Below are positions 35,568-44,029 of a DNA stretch of 59,262 nt, one piece after another. Source of the DNA: CAZBSE01 sp964578625 (GTDB taxonomy: Bacteria > Actinomycetota > Humimicrobiia > Humimicrobiales > Humimicrobiaceae); assembly GCA_964578625.1 (NCBI GenBank), contig CAZODQ010000011.1:1-59262 (forward strand), given 5' to 3'. The translations under genes and the position numbers were made by a program. Within the stretch, counting starts at the first letter, position 1. Every line of letters starts with the position of its first letter. Below the pieces are notes generated by a model. That model made no database searches and was not told where the DNA came from. It saw only the letters and a list, made by a program, of their open reading frames with translations.

Positions 35568-36413
35568 GTGAAGAAGTACTTTCAAGAAGACATTGATAGT
35601 CTAAAAGTATGGGCTAATGTCATTAGGAAAGATATAATCCATATGGTCAGCACGGCCAATTCCGGCCACCCTGGTGGTTCATTGTCGGCAGCTGATTTGG
35701 TCGCCGCGTTATATTTTCATGTTATGAATGTGGATCCCAAAAAGCCGAACTGGCCGAAAAGAGACCGTTTTATACTTTCAAAAGGGCATGCCTGCCCAGT
35801 ACTGTATGCTGCACTTGCAGAAAAGGGCTACTATGAAAAAAAGCATCTCGATACACTAAGAAGATTCCATTCAATATTACAGGGGCATCCAGATATGAAA
35901 AAGACACCTGGTGTTGACATGACCACTGGTTCTCTTGGAAACGGATTATCAATTGGTATTGGTATGGCTATGGCAGCAAAAACAAATAATCAGGATTATC
36001 GTGTTTATGTAATGCTTGGAGATGGTGAGATACAGGAAGGTGTTGTTTGGGAGGCTGCAATGACTGCCGCTCATTACAAGATTGATAATATTATTGCAAT
36101 CATCGATGATAATGGATTGCAGGTGGATGGATACACTAACGATATTATGAATGTGTCACCAATTGCGGATAAATGGAAGGCGTTTGGGTGGAATGTTATA
36201 GAGATAGACGGACATGATATGGAACAGATACTTGATGCATTTGCTAATGCAGAACGAATAGGTGAACCTGTCGTGATTGTTGCAAAAACAGTCAAGGGTA
36301 AAGGGGTCTCATTTATGGAAAACATATGTGAATGGCATGGAATGGCTCCAGATAAAAAACAGACAACTATTGCAATAGAAGAACTTGAAAAGAGGCAGAA
36401 AAGTAATGAATAA
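35568..36413 (+). CDS. Transketolase, N-terminal (TPP-binding) subunit
   Basis: The 281-residue product corresponds to the N-terminal third to half of transketolase: STANSGHPGGSLSAADLVAAL, SKGHACPVLYAAL, and the TPP/metal motif LGDGEIQEGVVWEAA ending in DDNGLQVDG. The start is GTG with AAGGTGA upstream. Split transketolases are known from Clostridia, archaea and specialised pathways (apulose-4-phosphate and sulfofructose transketolases). The partner overlaps by 8 bp. It heads the catabolic genes after RpiR. Confidence 0.93.
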   Translation: MKKYFQEDIDSLKVWANVIRKDIIHMVSTANSGHPGGSLSAADLVAALYFHVMNVDPKKPNWPKRDRFILSKGHACPVLYAALAEKGYYEKKHLDTLRRFHSILQGHPDMKKTPGVDMTTGSLGNGLSIGIGMAMAAKTNNQDYRVYVMLGDGEIQEGVVWEAAMTAAHYKIDNIIAIIDDNGLQVDGYTNDIMNVSPIADKWKAFGWNVIEIDGHDMEQILDAFANAERIGEPVVIVAKTVKGKGVSFMENICEWHGMAPDKKQTTIAIEELEKRQKSNE

Positions 36414-37371
36414 ACAAATTGCAACAAGAAGGGCATTTGGAGAAGAACTGGTACAAATTGGTAAAGAAAGGGACGATTTTATAGTTCTTGATGCAGATAT
36501 TGCAAAATCCTGTTCAACAGACTTATTCCATAAAACTTTTCCCGAGAGATCGTATAATTTCGGTGTTGCTGAACAGAATTTAATGGATATAGCAGCTGGC
36601 TTTGCTACGACAGGTATAAAGGTCTTTGCAGCAACATATGCTGTATTTGCGAGTATGAGGGCTTGTGAGCAAGTAAGAACATTTATATGCTATCCAAAAT
36701 TAAATGTACGGATTATTGCAAGCCACGGAGGTCTACAGGTTGGTGCAGATGGTGTAACTCATCAGGCAATAGAAGATGTAGCTATCATGCGTGCAATACC
36801 AGGAATGACTATTATCCAGCCTGCGGATAGTATTGCAGCTAAACAGGCAGCCAGAGCAGTAATAGATATTAACGGACCTGTTTATATACGATTGTTGAGA
36901 AATCCTTCACCGGTTATTTTCGATGATAAATATCACTTTAATGTTGGTAAAGCTGTAAAGCTTATTGAATTCGGAAATGACCTTACAATCATTCCAACAG
37001 GATGTATGGTCTTAAAAGCATTAGAGGCAGCAGAGGTACTGTCAGAACAAGGAATTAAAGTAAGAGTACTGGAGATTCATACAATTAAACCAATAGATAC
37101 TGATGCTATTCTTAAGACAGCCAAGGAAACTGGTGCAATAGTAACCGTCGAGGATCATACGTTTATTGGCGGTCTTGGTGGATCAATTGCAGAAGTTGTA
37201 TCAGAGAACTATCCAGTACCTGTAAAACGTATCGGCATCCCGGATGTTTTTGGTGAATCAGGTGACAGTGAAATATTATATGAACATTTTGGAATGTCAG
37301 TAAGCCATATTGTAAAGGCGGCAAAAGATATATTGATATTGAAAAGAAAGTTTCATTATGAGTTTAAATGA
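36406..37371 (+). CDS. Transketolase, C-terminal subunit
   Basis: About 321 residues from ATG 36406, preferred over 36385 because MNKQIATRRAFGEEL is the family start. It carries the pyrimidine-binding domain with the catalytic Glu in NFGVAEQNLMDIAAGFA, ASHGGLQVGADGVTHQAIEDVA, and a transketolase_C domain ending in the IGIPDVFGESGDS segment. Together with the preceding gene it makes a complete enzyme that moves a two-carbon unit between sugars. It overlaps both neighbours by 8-14 bp. Confidence 0.93.
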   Translation: MNKQIATRRAFGEELVQIGKERDDFIVLDADIAKSCSTDLFHKTFPERSYNFGVAEQNLMDIAAGFATTGIKVFAATYAVFASMRACEQVRTFICYPKLNVRIIASHGGLQVGADGVTHQAIEDVAIMRAIPGMTIIQPADSIAAKQAARAVIDINGPVYIRLLRNPSPVIFDDKYHFNVGKAVKLIEFGNDLTIIPTGCMVLKALEAAEVLSEQGIKVRVLEIHTIKPIDTDAILKTAKETGAIVTVEDHTFIGGLGGSIAEVVSENYPVPVKRIGIPDVFGESGDSEILYEHFGMSVSHIVKAAKDILILKRKFHYEFK

Positions 37372-38113
37372 TAGAGTTGCGATAGTTACCGGAGCTGGCT
37401 CAAAACGCGGTATTGGGAGAGCTATTAGTATATGTCTTGCTAATAAAGGTGCAGATATAGTAGTAGCTGATTTAAATCTGGCAGGGGCAAAAAATACAGC
37501 ACAAGAGGTCATTGATTTAGGAAGGAAAGCACTGGCAGTCGAGGTTGACGTGACTAGTAGTCAGAGCGTGGAGAGAATGGTTAAATCAGGACTACAGTAT
37601 TTTGGTAGGATCGATATATTAATAAATAACGCCGGTATCACCCAAAAAATAAGTACAATGGATATGAAAGAAAAGGATTTTGAAAAAATCATTGATGTCA
37701 ATCTGAAAGGTACATTTTTATGCTCAAAAGCAGTTATTAAAACGATGACTGAAAGAAAGTATGGACGAATTATTTGTATAAGTTCTGTTTCAGGAAAATG
37801 TGGAGGTGGTGTATATGGTGGTTCGCACTATTCTGCCTCGAAAGCGGGAGTATTAGGGTTTTCTAAGGCGCTTGCTAAAGAGGTTGTCGAATATGGAATT
37901 ACAGTTAATTCTGTTTCTCCAGGACTAGTGGCTACAGATATACGGGTTGGTTTATCAATTGAACGTGAAAGAGAGATTTGGAAAACAATACCGATGAAGC
38001 GCCCAGGTACACCTGAAGAGATTGCAGAGGCAGTGGCATTCCTGGCATCAGATGAAGCAGCATATATTACTGGTGAGGACATTGATATAAATGGTGGTTC
38101 ATATATGGATTAA
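37358..38113 (+). CDS. Short-chain dehydrogenase/reductase
   Basis: The 251-residue SDR has GAGSKRGIGRAIS (cofactor loop with an extra SKR insertion), NNAGITQKISTMD, Ser in ISSVSGKCGGG and HYSASKAGVLGF for the catalytic Tyr and Lys, and a C-terminal ITGEDIDINGGSYMD. It resembles sugar or polyol dehydrogenases more than FabG. The ADLN after beta-2 suggests NAD preference. It overlaps the transketolase C gene by 14 bp, so it probably makes the ketose used by transketolase or reduces the aldehyde product. Confidence 0.9.
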   Translation: MSLNDRVAIVTGAGSKRGIGRAISICLANKGADIVVADLNLAGAKNTAQEVIDLGRKALAVEVDVTSSQSVERMVKSGLQYFGRIDILINNAGITQKISTMDMKEKDFEKIIDVNLKGTFLCSKAVIKTMTERKYGRIICISSVSGKCGGGVYGGSHYSASKAGVLGFSKALAKEVVEYGITVNSVSPGLVATDIRVGLSIEREREIWKTIPMKRPGTPEEIAEAVAFLASDEAAYITGEDIDINGGSYMD

Positions 38114-38164
38114 TATGTCAAACCATATTTATTAATGCTTATATTCTTATAGGGTGGATTTTAA

Positions 38165-39691
38165 ATGACCCAAATATCAATTAATCATAATCATACAAAT
38201 GATAATAATAAACAATTATTAAAGGTTTCAGGTATCCATAAAAGCTTTGGTGGTAACCATGCATTGAAGGGTGTTGATTTCGTTCTTAATTATAGTGAAG
38301 TGCATGCTATTATCGGTGAAAATGGTGCAGGAAAAAGCACGCTAATAAAGATTATTTCAGGCGCACTTAGGCCAGATGCAGGCAGTATACAAATAGGAAA
38401 TAATAAGATGAGTGTTCTTACTCCAAGCAAAGCATTTGATTTAGGTATAGCGACAATTTATCAGGAGACAAGTCTTTATCCGGATCTTTCAGTTGCGGAA
38501 AATCTTTTTGTCAGCGACCGTATTAAAAAAGGAATACACCTAGACTGGAAAACGATGGTTTATAAGACAGCAGAGATATTTGAACGTCTTGGTGTGGAAA
38601 TATCTCCTTATGACCGTCTTAAAGATTTAGGGAAAGGGACAGCCCAGCTTGTGGAGATCGGTAAAGCATTGTCATTCAATGCAAAGATATTGATTATGGA
38701 TGAGCCGACATCATCACTGTCTGCGAATGAGACAAAGCGCTTGTTTAATGTTATTAGAAAGTTAAAAGAAGAAGGAACTTCTATTATCTATATATCACAT
38801 AGGCTAGAAGAGGTCTTTGAGATTACCGACAGGATTATGATACTTCGTGATGGTATTGTTGTAGGAAACGTATTAACTGCAGAAGTTAGTCATCAGTACG
38901 TTGCTGAAACTATGATTGGGCGGCATATTAAGCAACTCTATCACAGACATTATAATAAAAAACCTGGTGAAACAGTTCTAGAGGTAAGCAATCTGACCCG
39001 TTATGGTATTTATGAAAATATCAGCTTCTGCGTTAAAAAAGGAGAGATTGTTGCGTTGGCAGGACTTATCGGTTCTGGACGCACAGAAATTGCAAGAGCG
39101 GTATTTGGAATTGACAGATACGATAAAGGCAGTATAAATTTTTTTGGAAAACCAATGAGTAAAAACACCTGGGATGTAATAAAAAAAGGTACTGCTATGA
39201 TCCCTGAAGACCGATCAAGGCAGGGATTGATACTTGATATTAGTGCAACAAGAAACATCATTCTTGCATCATTGTCTCGTCTTTCTAGATTTGGTTTCCG
39301 CAACAACCGTTCTGAAAATGAACTTGTAAAACGGTTAGTAAAAAGCTTGACAATAAAACCAAATACACCTGAGCTTCCGGCGATGTCGTTTTCAGGCGGT
39401 AATCAGCAAAAGATTGTGATTGGCAAGTGGTTAGGTGTCTCTCCTAAGCTACTGATTTTAGATGAGCCAACGTGTGGGGTTGATATCTCCGCTAAATTAG
39501 AAATATATAAAATTATGGATGATATGGTTAAAAAGGGCATTGGTGTATTACTGGTTTCTTCTGATTTTGTTGAGATAGAACATATGGCAGATCGAACAAT
39601 TGTGATGCAGCACGGAAATATAGTTGGAAATTTACCCCGCACTGCAAAGTCAAAAGATATTTTGCAAATGGCCACAATGAGTAAAAGGTAA
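38165..39691 (+). CDS. Sugar ABC transporter ATP-binding protein, RbsA/MglA type
   Basis: The 508-residue protein has two fused ABC domains. The first has Walker A GENGAGKSTLIK, QETSLYPDLSV, GKGTAQLVEIGKAL and ILIMDEPTSSL. The second has the degenerate GLIGSGRTEIARAVFG, SFSGGNQQKIVIGKWL and LLILDEPTCGVD. This is the CUT2 arrangement used for ribose, xylose, galactose, rhamnose and AI-2. It powers the two permeases that follow. Confidence 0.95.
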   Translation: MTQISINHNHTNDNNKQLLKVSGIHKSFGGNHALKGVDFVLNYSEVHAIIGENGAGKSTLIKIISGALRPDAGSIQIGNNKMSVLTPSKAFDLGIATIYQETSLYPDLSVAENLFVSDRIKKGIHLDWKTMVYKTAEIFERLGVEISPYDRLKDLGKGTAQLVEIGKALSFNAKILIMDEPTSSLSANETKRLFNVIRKLKEEGTSIIYISHRLEEVFEITDRIMILRDGIVVGNVLTAEVSHQYVAETMIGRHIKQLYHRHYNKKPGETVLEVSNLTRYGIYENISFCVKKGEIVALAGLIGSGRTEIARAVFGIDRYDKGSINFFGKPMSKNTWDVIKKGTAMIPEDRSRQGLILDISATRNIILASLSRLSRFGFRNNRSENELVKRLVKSLTIKPNTPELPAMSFSGGNQQKIVIGKWLGVSPKLLILDEPTCGVDISAKLEIYKIMDDMVKKGIGVLLVSSDFVEIEHMADRTIVMQHGNIVGNLPRTAKSKDILQMATMSKR

Positions 39692-39697
39692 AGGCGG

Positions 39698-40666
39698 ATG
39701 TATAAAGAGAACAAAAGTATCATAGCATTATTAATATTCATTATAGCAATACTGATTGCTCTGGCGATACAAGCACCAGAATTTTTCGCCCTTCAGAATG
39801 TTTCAGACATAGTATTGAATACTTCCACAATCCTAATCGCTGCTCTAGGTATGTTGATGGTGATATTGACAGGACAGATAGATGTATCAGTTGGTGCTAT
39901 TCTTGCAATATGTTCTGCGGTTACTGGTATTTTAGCTAAAGCTGATGTAGCAATACCAATAATAATTCTGGCTTCTCTGGCTACCGGTGGTCTACTAGGA
40001 GCTATCAATGGAAGTCTAGTTGCATTTTTTAAACTTGATTCTATTGTGGCAACTCTGGGTACGTTAAGTATTTACCGCGGTCTGTTAATTCTTTGGACAA
40101 AAGGTGTTTGGATTACTGGACTAAGTAGCAATATTCTTACAATTGGGCAGGGTAAGGTATTTAAAATTCCTATTCCAGCTATTATTACTTTTGGCGTATC
40201 TCTAATCATGATGTATATAATGCGCTATATAAAATGGGGTAGGGAGTTGTACGCAGTTGGATCGAATCAGCAAGCTGCGCACTTGAGTGGTATTAATGTT
40301 AAATGGATAAAGGTTTCTGCTTTCCTGTTTAGTGGTATTTTAATAGGACTAGCTGGTGTTATTTATGCAACACGTTTTGGCGGAATACAGAGCAATACTG
40401 GAAAAGGTTTTGAATTGATTGTAATTTCTGCAGTTGTAGTTGGTGGTGCGAGTATTATGGGTGGCTCGGGAACGGTACTAGGTACAGTACTTGGTGCATT
40501 GTTAGTAAGTACCATTGGTACAATACTGATATTCTTTAGGATAAGTGCATTTTGGGAGCAAGCCGTACAGGGTTTGATTATATTATTATCCGTGGCTTCG
40601 TATGCGATCAGTACAAGGCGACGTTCTAAGGAATTGTTCAGGAAAAAAGGAGAAGCTGGAAGATGA
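39698..40666 (+). CDS. Sugar ABC transporter permease 1, RbsC family
   Basis: A 322-residue membrane protein with about eight to ten hydrophobic segments and the BPD_transp_2 signature region (ILTGQIDVSVGAILAICSAV; AVVVGGASIMGGSGTVLGTVLGA). It lies 6 bp after the ATPase gene. CUT2 importers often have two different permeases, as here, for example in Lsr and Rha systems. It overlaps the second permease gene by 4 bp. Confidence 0.94.
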   Translation: MYKENKSIIALLIFIIAILIALAIQAPEFFALQNVSDIVLNTSTILIAALGMLMVILTGQIDVSVGAILAICSAVTGILAKADVAIPIIILASLATGGLLGAINGSLVAFFKLDSIVATLGTLSIYRGLLILWTKGVWITGLSSNILTIGQGKVFKIPIPAIITFGVSLIMMYIMRYIKWGRELYAVGSNQQAAHLSGINVKWIKVSAFLFSGILIGLAGVIYATRFGGIQSNTGKGFELIVISAVVVGGASIMGGSGTVLGTVLGALLVSTIGTILIFFRISAFWEQAVQGLIILLSVASYAISTRRRSKELFRKKGEAGR

Positions 40667-41619
40667 AACTAAATAAGACTAATTATTATGTTATTATGTT
40701 GGTCTTTGTACTTCTGGCTGTTATATTTATTATGTCAATGATTACCCCTTACTTCCTATCATTTGCATACATAGCAAATGCATTGCATTTTGTTGCTGAA
40801 ACAGGACTAATTGCACTTGGCATGGCCCTAGTAATACTTACAGGAGGTATTGACTTATCAGTAGGTTCTATTGTTGCACTTTCAGCAGTTTCTCTGGGTA
40901 TGCTGACAAGCATGGGTGTAAATGTGGTCTTATCAATATTATTAGTACTGGGTATAGGTATTCTAGCCGGCACTTTTAATGGATTAATAGTATGCAAAAT
41001 AAAAATTCCTCCAATCATTGTTACTCTTGCAACGATGGCTGCCTATCGAGGAATTGCAATCGGTATAACTGCTGGCAATGCTTTTAGAGTACCTAAAAGC
41101 TTATATTTTATCGGACAGGGTAGTATCTTCGGTATACCAATATCGTTCATATTTTTTGTTGTAGTTATGATTATAATGTCTGTTCTAATCCATAAGACAA
41201 ATATGGGTATAAGCCTGATTGCAATTGGGTACAACAGTGAAGCTGCATTGTTTTCAGGTCTACAGATAAATAAAGAGAAGATTCGTGTTTATTTATTATC
41301 TGGCTTATTTAGTGCCATAGTGGGAATTATACTCGCTTGCAGAGTCAGTAGCGCAAAAGCTGATTATGGTACTGGATATGAACTGGACGCAATTACTATT
41401 GCTGTTTTTGGCGGTGCTTCGCTTGGAGGAGGAAAGATTAGTATTTTAGGCACGTTTCTTAGTACAATTATTATCGTATTTCTACGTGTGGGACTGTCAA
41501 CTGCTATTGTACCTTCGGAAGTACAGTCAATATTAATTGGGCTGATATTAATCTTTTCCGTTGCTATAAATAAATTTATTGAATACAGAAGATCAATTGC
41601 AGTCCGTTCAAGTAGTTAG
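40663..41619 (+). CDS. Sugar ABC transporter permease 2, RbsC family
   Basis: A 318-residue paralogue of the preceding permease, with LVILTGGIDLSVGSIVALSAV and AITIAVFGGASLGGGKISILG. The N-terminal membrane segment begins within the first 12 residues. It forms a heterodimeric channel with permease 1. The heterodimer plus LsrB/RhaS-like binding protein favours a deoxy or branched sugar or sugar derivative over plain ribose, but that is inference. Confidence 0.94.
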   Translation: MKLNKTNYYVIMLVFVLLAVIFIMSMITPYFLSFAYIANALHFVAETGLIALGMALVILTGGIDLSVGSIVALSAVSLGMLTSMGVNVVLSILLVLGIGILAGTFNGLIVCKIKIPPIIVTLATMAAYRGIAIGITAGNAFRVPKSLYFIGQGSIFGIPISFIFFVVVMIIMSVLIHKTNMGISLIAIGYNSEAALFSGLQINKEKIRVYLLSGLFSAIVGIILACRVSSAKADYGTGYELDAITIAVFGGASLGGGKISILGTFLSTIIIVFLRVGLSTAIVPSEVQSILIGLILIFSVAINKFIEYRRSIAVRSSS

Positions 41620-41641
41620 TGAACATTATTTATTCAATTAT

Positions 41642-41724
41642 AACAATGTTATTAAATTAGGAAAGGGGGTGAAAAAGTCAAGTTTATTTTAACGATATTA
41701 TTAAATTCAGAAACGAGGTGAAAA
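41642..41724 (+). repeat. Tandemly duplicated 5' leader of the binding-protein gene
   Basis: Two copies of the same leader stand in a row: TTATTAAATT then a purine-rich SD then GGTGAAAAA, at 41642-41676 and again at 41690-41725. The first ends in GTG AAA AAG TCA AGT TTA TTT TAA, a seven-codon stub (MKKSSLF) that mirrors the real start MKKQILW. It may be a decayed duplication or a short leader peptide that tunes expression. Confidence 0.6.
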
Positions 41725-42804
41725 ATGAAAAAACAAATTTTATGGATTCTAGCAATAGTAGTTAGCATTAGCATGGTAGCAGTATTTTCTTTTGCAGGTT
41801 GTAAAGCAGAAGAAGAAAAGGCAGCAGAAGAAACAGTAGAAGAAACAGCAGAGGCTGAAGTGACAGAAACTGAAGAAGCTGTACAAGAGGAGATGGTGAA
41901 GATTGTTATCATGCCAAAACTGGTTGGTATCGACTATTACAATGCGGTTAAGACGGGTATAGATCAGGCTCAAGAAGAGTTGAAAGATGTAGCAGAGATA
42001 ACATGGGTAGGCCCAACAGATGCACAGGTTGAAAAACAGATTGAAATGCTTGAAACTATCATACCGACAAATCCTGATGTTATCTGTGTAGCATCCAACG
42101 ATCCTGATGCAATTGTTCCAGTGCTTGAAAAAGCAAGTGACGCAGGTATTCATGTTATAAGCTGGGATGGTGATGCCAACTTCCGTGAATTCTTTGTCAA
42201 TCTAGTTGACTATGATGCTTTTGGTGCGGCAATAATTGATTCTCTGGCAGAGCAGATAGGCGGGGAAGGCGATATTGCTATCGTCACAACTACATTCACG
42301 GCACCGAATCAGGTTTTATGGATTGAGGGTATTGAAAAACGCATTGCAGATAAGTATCCGAATATAAAAATCGTTGATACTCGTCCAGCCGGTGAAGACA
42401 CTCAGAAAGCCAACCAGATTGCACAGGATTTGATTAAAACTGTACCGACGTTAAAAGGAATCATTGCTCTTGGTTGCCCTAATGTTCCAGGTGTAATTGA
42501 TGCAGTTAAAGCTGCTGATAAAGTTGGTGAAATATTTGTAGTTGGAAATCCAACACCAAATATGATAAAACCGTATCTTGAGGAAGGTTCAGTCAAGGAT
42601 GCATTCCTATGGAGTGCTCCTGATCATGGCTATCTGACTTGTTATTCGGCATACCGTCTAGTCACAGAAGGATTGTCGGAGGGTGTTCCTTTTGACGCTG
42701 GTAAGATGGGAGAATTCACACCGAAAGCAGATGATATTAGCATACAGGTAAGTCTTCCTATTGTAAGGTTTACAATAGATAATGTTGGCGATTACAATTT
42801 CTAG
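41725..42804 (+). CDS. Sugar ABC transporter substrate-binding lipoprotein (LsrB/RhaS-like)
   Basis: The 359-residue protein has a signal peptide with lipobox FAGC (Cys near residue 26), an acidic Glu/Ala-rich tether, and a periplasmic-binding-protein type 1 fold: VIMPKLVGIDYYNAVKTGIDQA, VGPTDAQVEKQIEMLE, VICVASNDPDAIVPVLEKA and VISWDGDAN. The PKxxGxxYxNAVxxGxxxA pattern and the xGPT motif recall LsrB and RhaS proteins. It delivers the substrate to the RbsA/C-type importer. AACGAGGTG precedes the ATG. Confidence 0.93.
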   Translation: MKKQILWILAIVVSISMVAVFSFAGCKAEEEKAAEETVEETAEAEVTETEEAVQEEMVKIVIMPKLVGIDYYNAVKTGIDQAQEELKDVAEITWVGPTDAQVEKQIEMLETIIPTNPDVICVASNDPDAIVPVLEKASDAGIHVISWDGDANFREFFVNLVDYDAFGAAIIDSLAEQIGGEGDIAIVTTTFTAPNQVLWIEGIEKRIADKYPNIKIVDTRPAGEDTQKANQIAQDLIKTVPTLKGIIALGCPNVPGVIDAVKAADKVGEIFVVGNPTPNMIKPYLEEGSVKDAFLWSAPDHGYLTCYSAYRLVTEGLSEGVPFDAGKMGEFTPKADDISIQVSLPIVRFTIDNVGDYNF

Positions 42805-42815
42805 GAAAATCGTAC

Positions 42816-42929
42816 AATTATCCAGAAAGACCCAGCAGTTTGAAACAATTAAGAACTGGATAATTATATGAGGAGATAGCAGCTGTCCTATCTATCAGGG
42901 AGTACATTTTGGATAAGATGGCTGCTATC
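42816..42929 (+). promoter_or_regulatory. Structured intercistronic region after the binding-protein gene
   Basis: Two perfect inverted repeats follow one another: AATTATCCAG (42816-42825) with CTGGATAATT (42856-42865), and GATAGCAGC (42875-42883) with GCTGCTATC (42921-42929). They begin 12 bp after the stop codon. Such stems often protect upstream binding-protein mRNA or reduce read-through. No U-tract follows directly, so a simple terminator is unlikely. Confidence 0.55.
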
Positions 42930-43046
42930 AGGTCTATTATTTGTTTATAATCTTTTAACTATTATAATAAAAAATAATAGAAACTAAAATAATATTATTT
43001 TATTGTGTTACCATAAAAATTTGCTAATAAAAATAGGTTCTAGGAG

Positions 43047-43883
43047 TTGTTTTATATGTTAAAGATGTATGTGCTCGATCTTGGAAGGATGCGGATAGAT
43101 AAAAATTTTTTTATTAACCATGCCGTGATAGCTAATAGTGAAGAACCAAACAAACCAAATGAATATATTGAATTCCCGATACAAGCTTTTATGTTTAAAG
43201 GAAAAGAAGGATATATTCTATATGATACTGGTGTCCATCCTGACAGTATGGGTCAAAATGGACGCTGGCCAATTGAGTTTCAGGTTCGATCACCTTATAT
43301 CGGGAATGATGAATGTTCGATATTAAATAGGCTTAAGCAGCTTGGATTGGAACCAGACGATATCTCATGGGTGATATTGTCCCATATGCATAATGACCAT
43401 GCTGGGTGCATAGAATATTTTAATAAGTCCAATTTTTTAGTCAATGAGAACGAATTCAATGCATGCATGCAAGCATATGCAACACATGATTATTTAAGTT
43501 CCTATATCTGGAAAGATACAGATGTGTGGACAAGGAAAAAGCGGAATTGGCACTTTGTCGAGGAAAAGGATGGTGATATTGAAGTAATGCCTGGGTTAAC
43601 GGTATTAAACTTTGGCCCAGGGCATGCACATGGTATGCTTGGGTTGCATGTTAGTCTCGAAAAAAGTGGCAATATTATTATTACTTCTGATGCGCTCTAC
43701 TGTAGAGAGAACTTTTCCAAGCCGTTCTCTGAGCCAGGTATAGTTTATGATACAGTAGGTTGGTGCAATACTGCAAAAAGAATAAGATATCTCTCGACTA
43801 AGCTTAATGCCCAAGTATGGTTTGGGCATGATATGGAACAGTTTAAAAGCTTGAAAAAGTCAACAGAAGGGTCTTACAGCTGA
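43047..43883 (+). CDS. Metallo-beta-lactamase-fold hydrolase, lactonase-like
   Basis: The 278-residue protein has the MBL zinc motif SHMHNDHAG (HxHxDH), a later His in FGPGHAHGMLGLHV, Asp in ITSDALYC and the C-terminal His in FGHD. The long insert around the metal site and overall length match the AHL-lactonase/AttM-like group. In a sugar operon a sugar-lactone is a more likely substrate than a quorum signal. AGGAG lies upstream of the ATG. It has its own AT-rich 5' region after the structured spacer. Confidence 0.88.
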   Translation: MFYMLKMYVLDLGRMRIDKNFFINHAVIANSEEPNKPNEYIEFPIQAFMFKGKEGYILYDTGVHPDSMGQNGRWPIEFQVRSPYIGNDECSILNRLKQLGLEPDDISWVILSHMHNDHAGCIEYFNKSNFLVNENEFNACMQAYATHDYLSSYIWKDTDVWTRKKRNWHFVEEKDGDIEVMPGLTVLNFGPGHAHGMLGLHVSLEKSGNIIITSDALYCRENFSKPFSEPGIVYDTVGWCNTAKRIRYLSTKLNAQVWFGHDMEQFKSLKKSTEGSYS

Positions 43884-44029
43884 TTGTGAATTTGTAGATT
43901 TGTTTTAGAGGGATTTCAAAGTACTAATCAATTTTATATTTTGTAAAAAAATAAAGGTTTATACATAATTATTTTGAAGCCTTTGGATAAAAAATCAATT
44001 AAAGTGTTTCTAATATTATAGGGAGGAAA

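Noticed and set aside
41749..42153. A 134-codon minus-strand frame over the binding-protein gene
   Set aside because: Shadow of the signal peptide and Glu-rich tether codons; product is rich in Cys, Phe and Tyr without a pattern.
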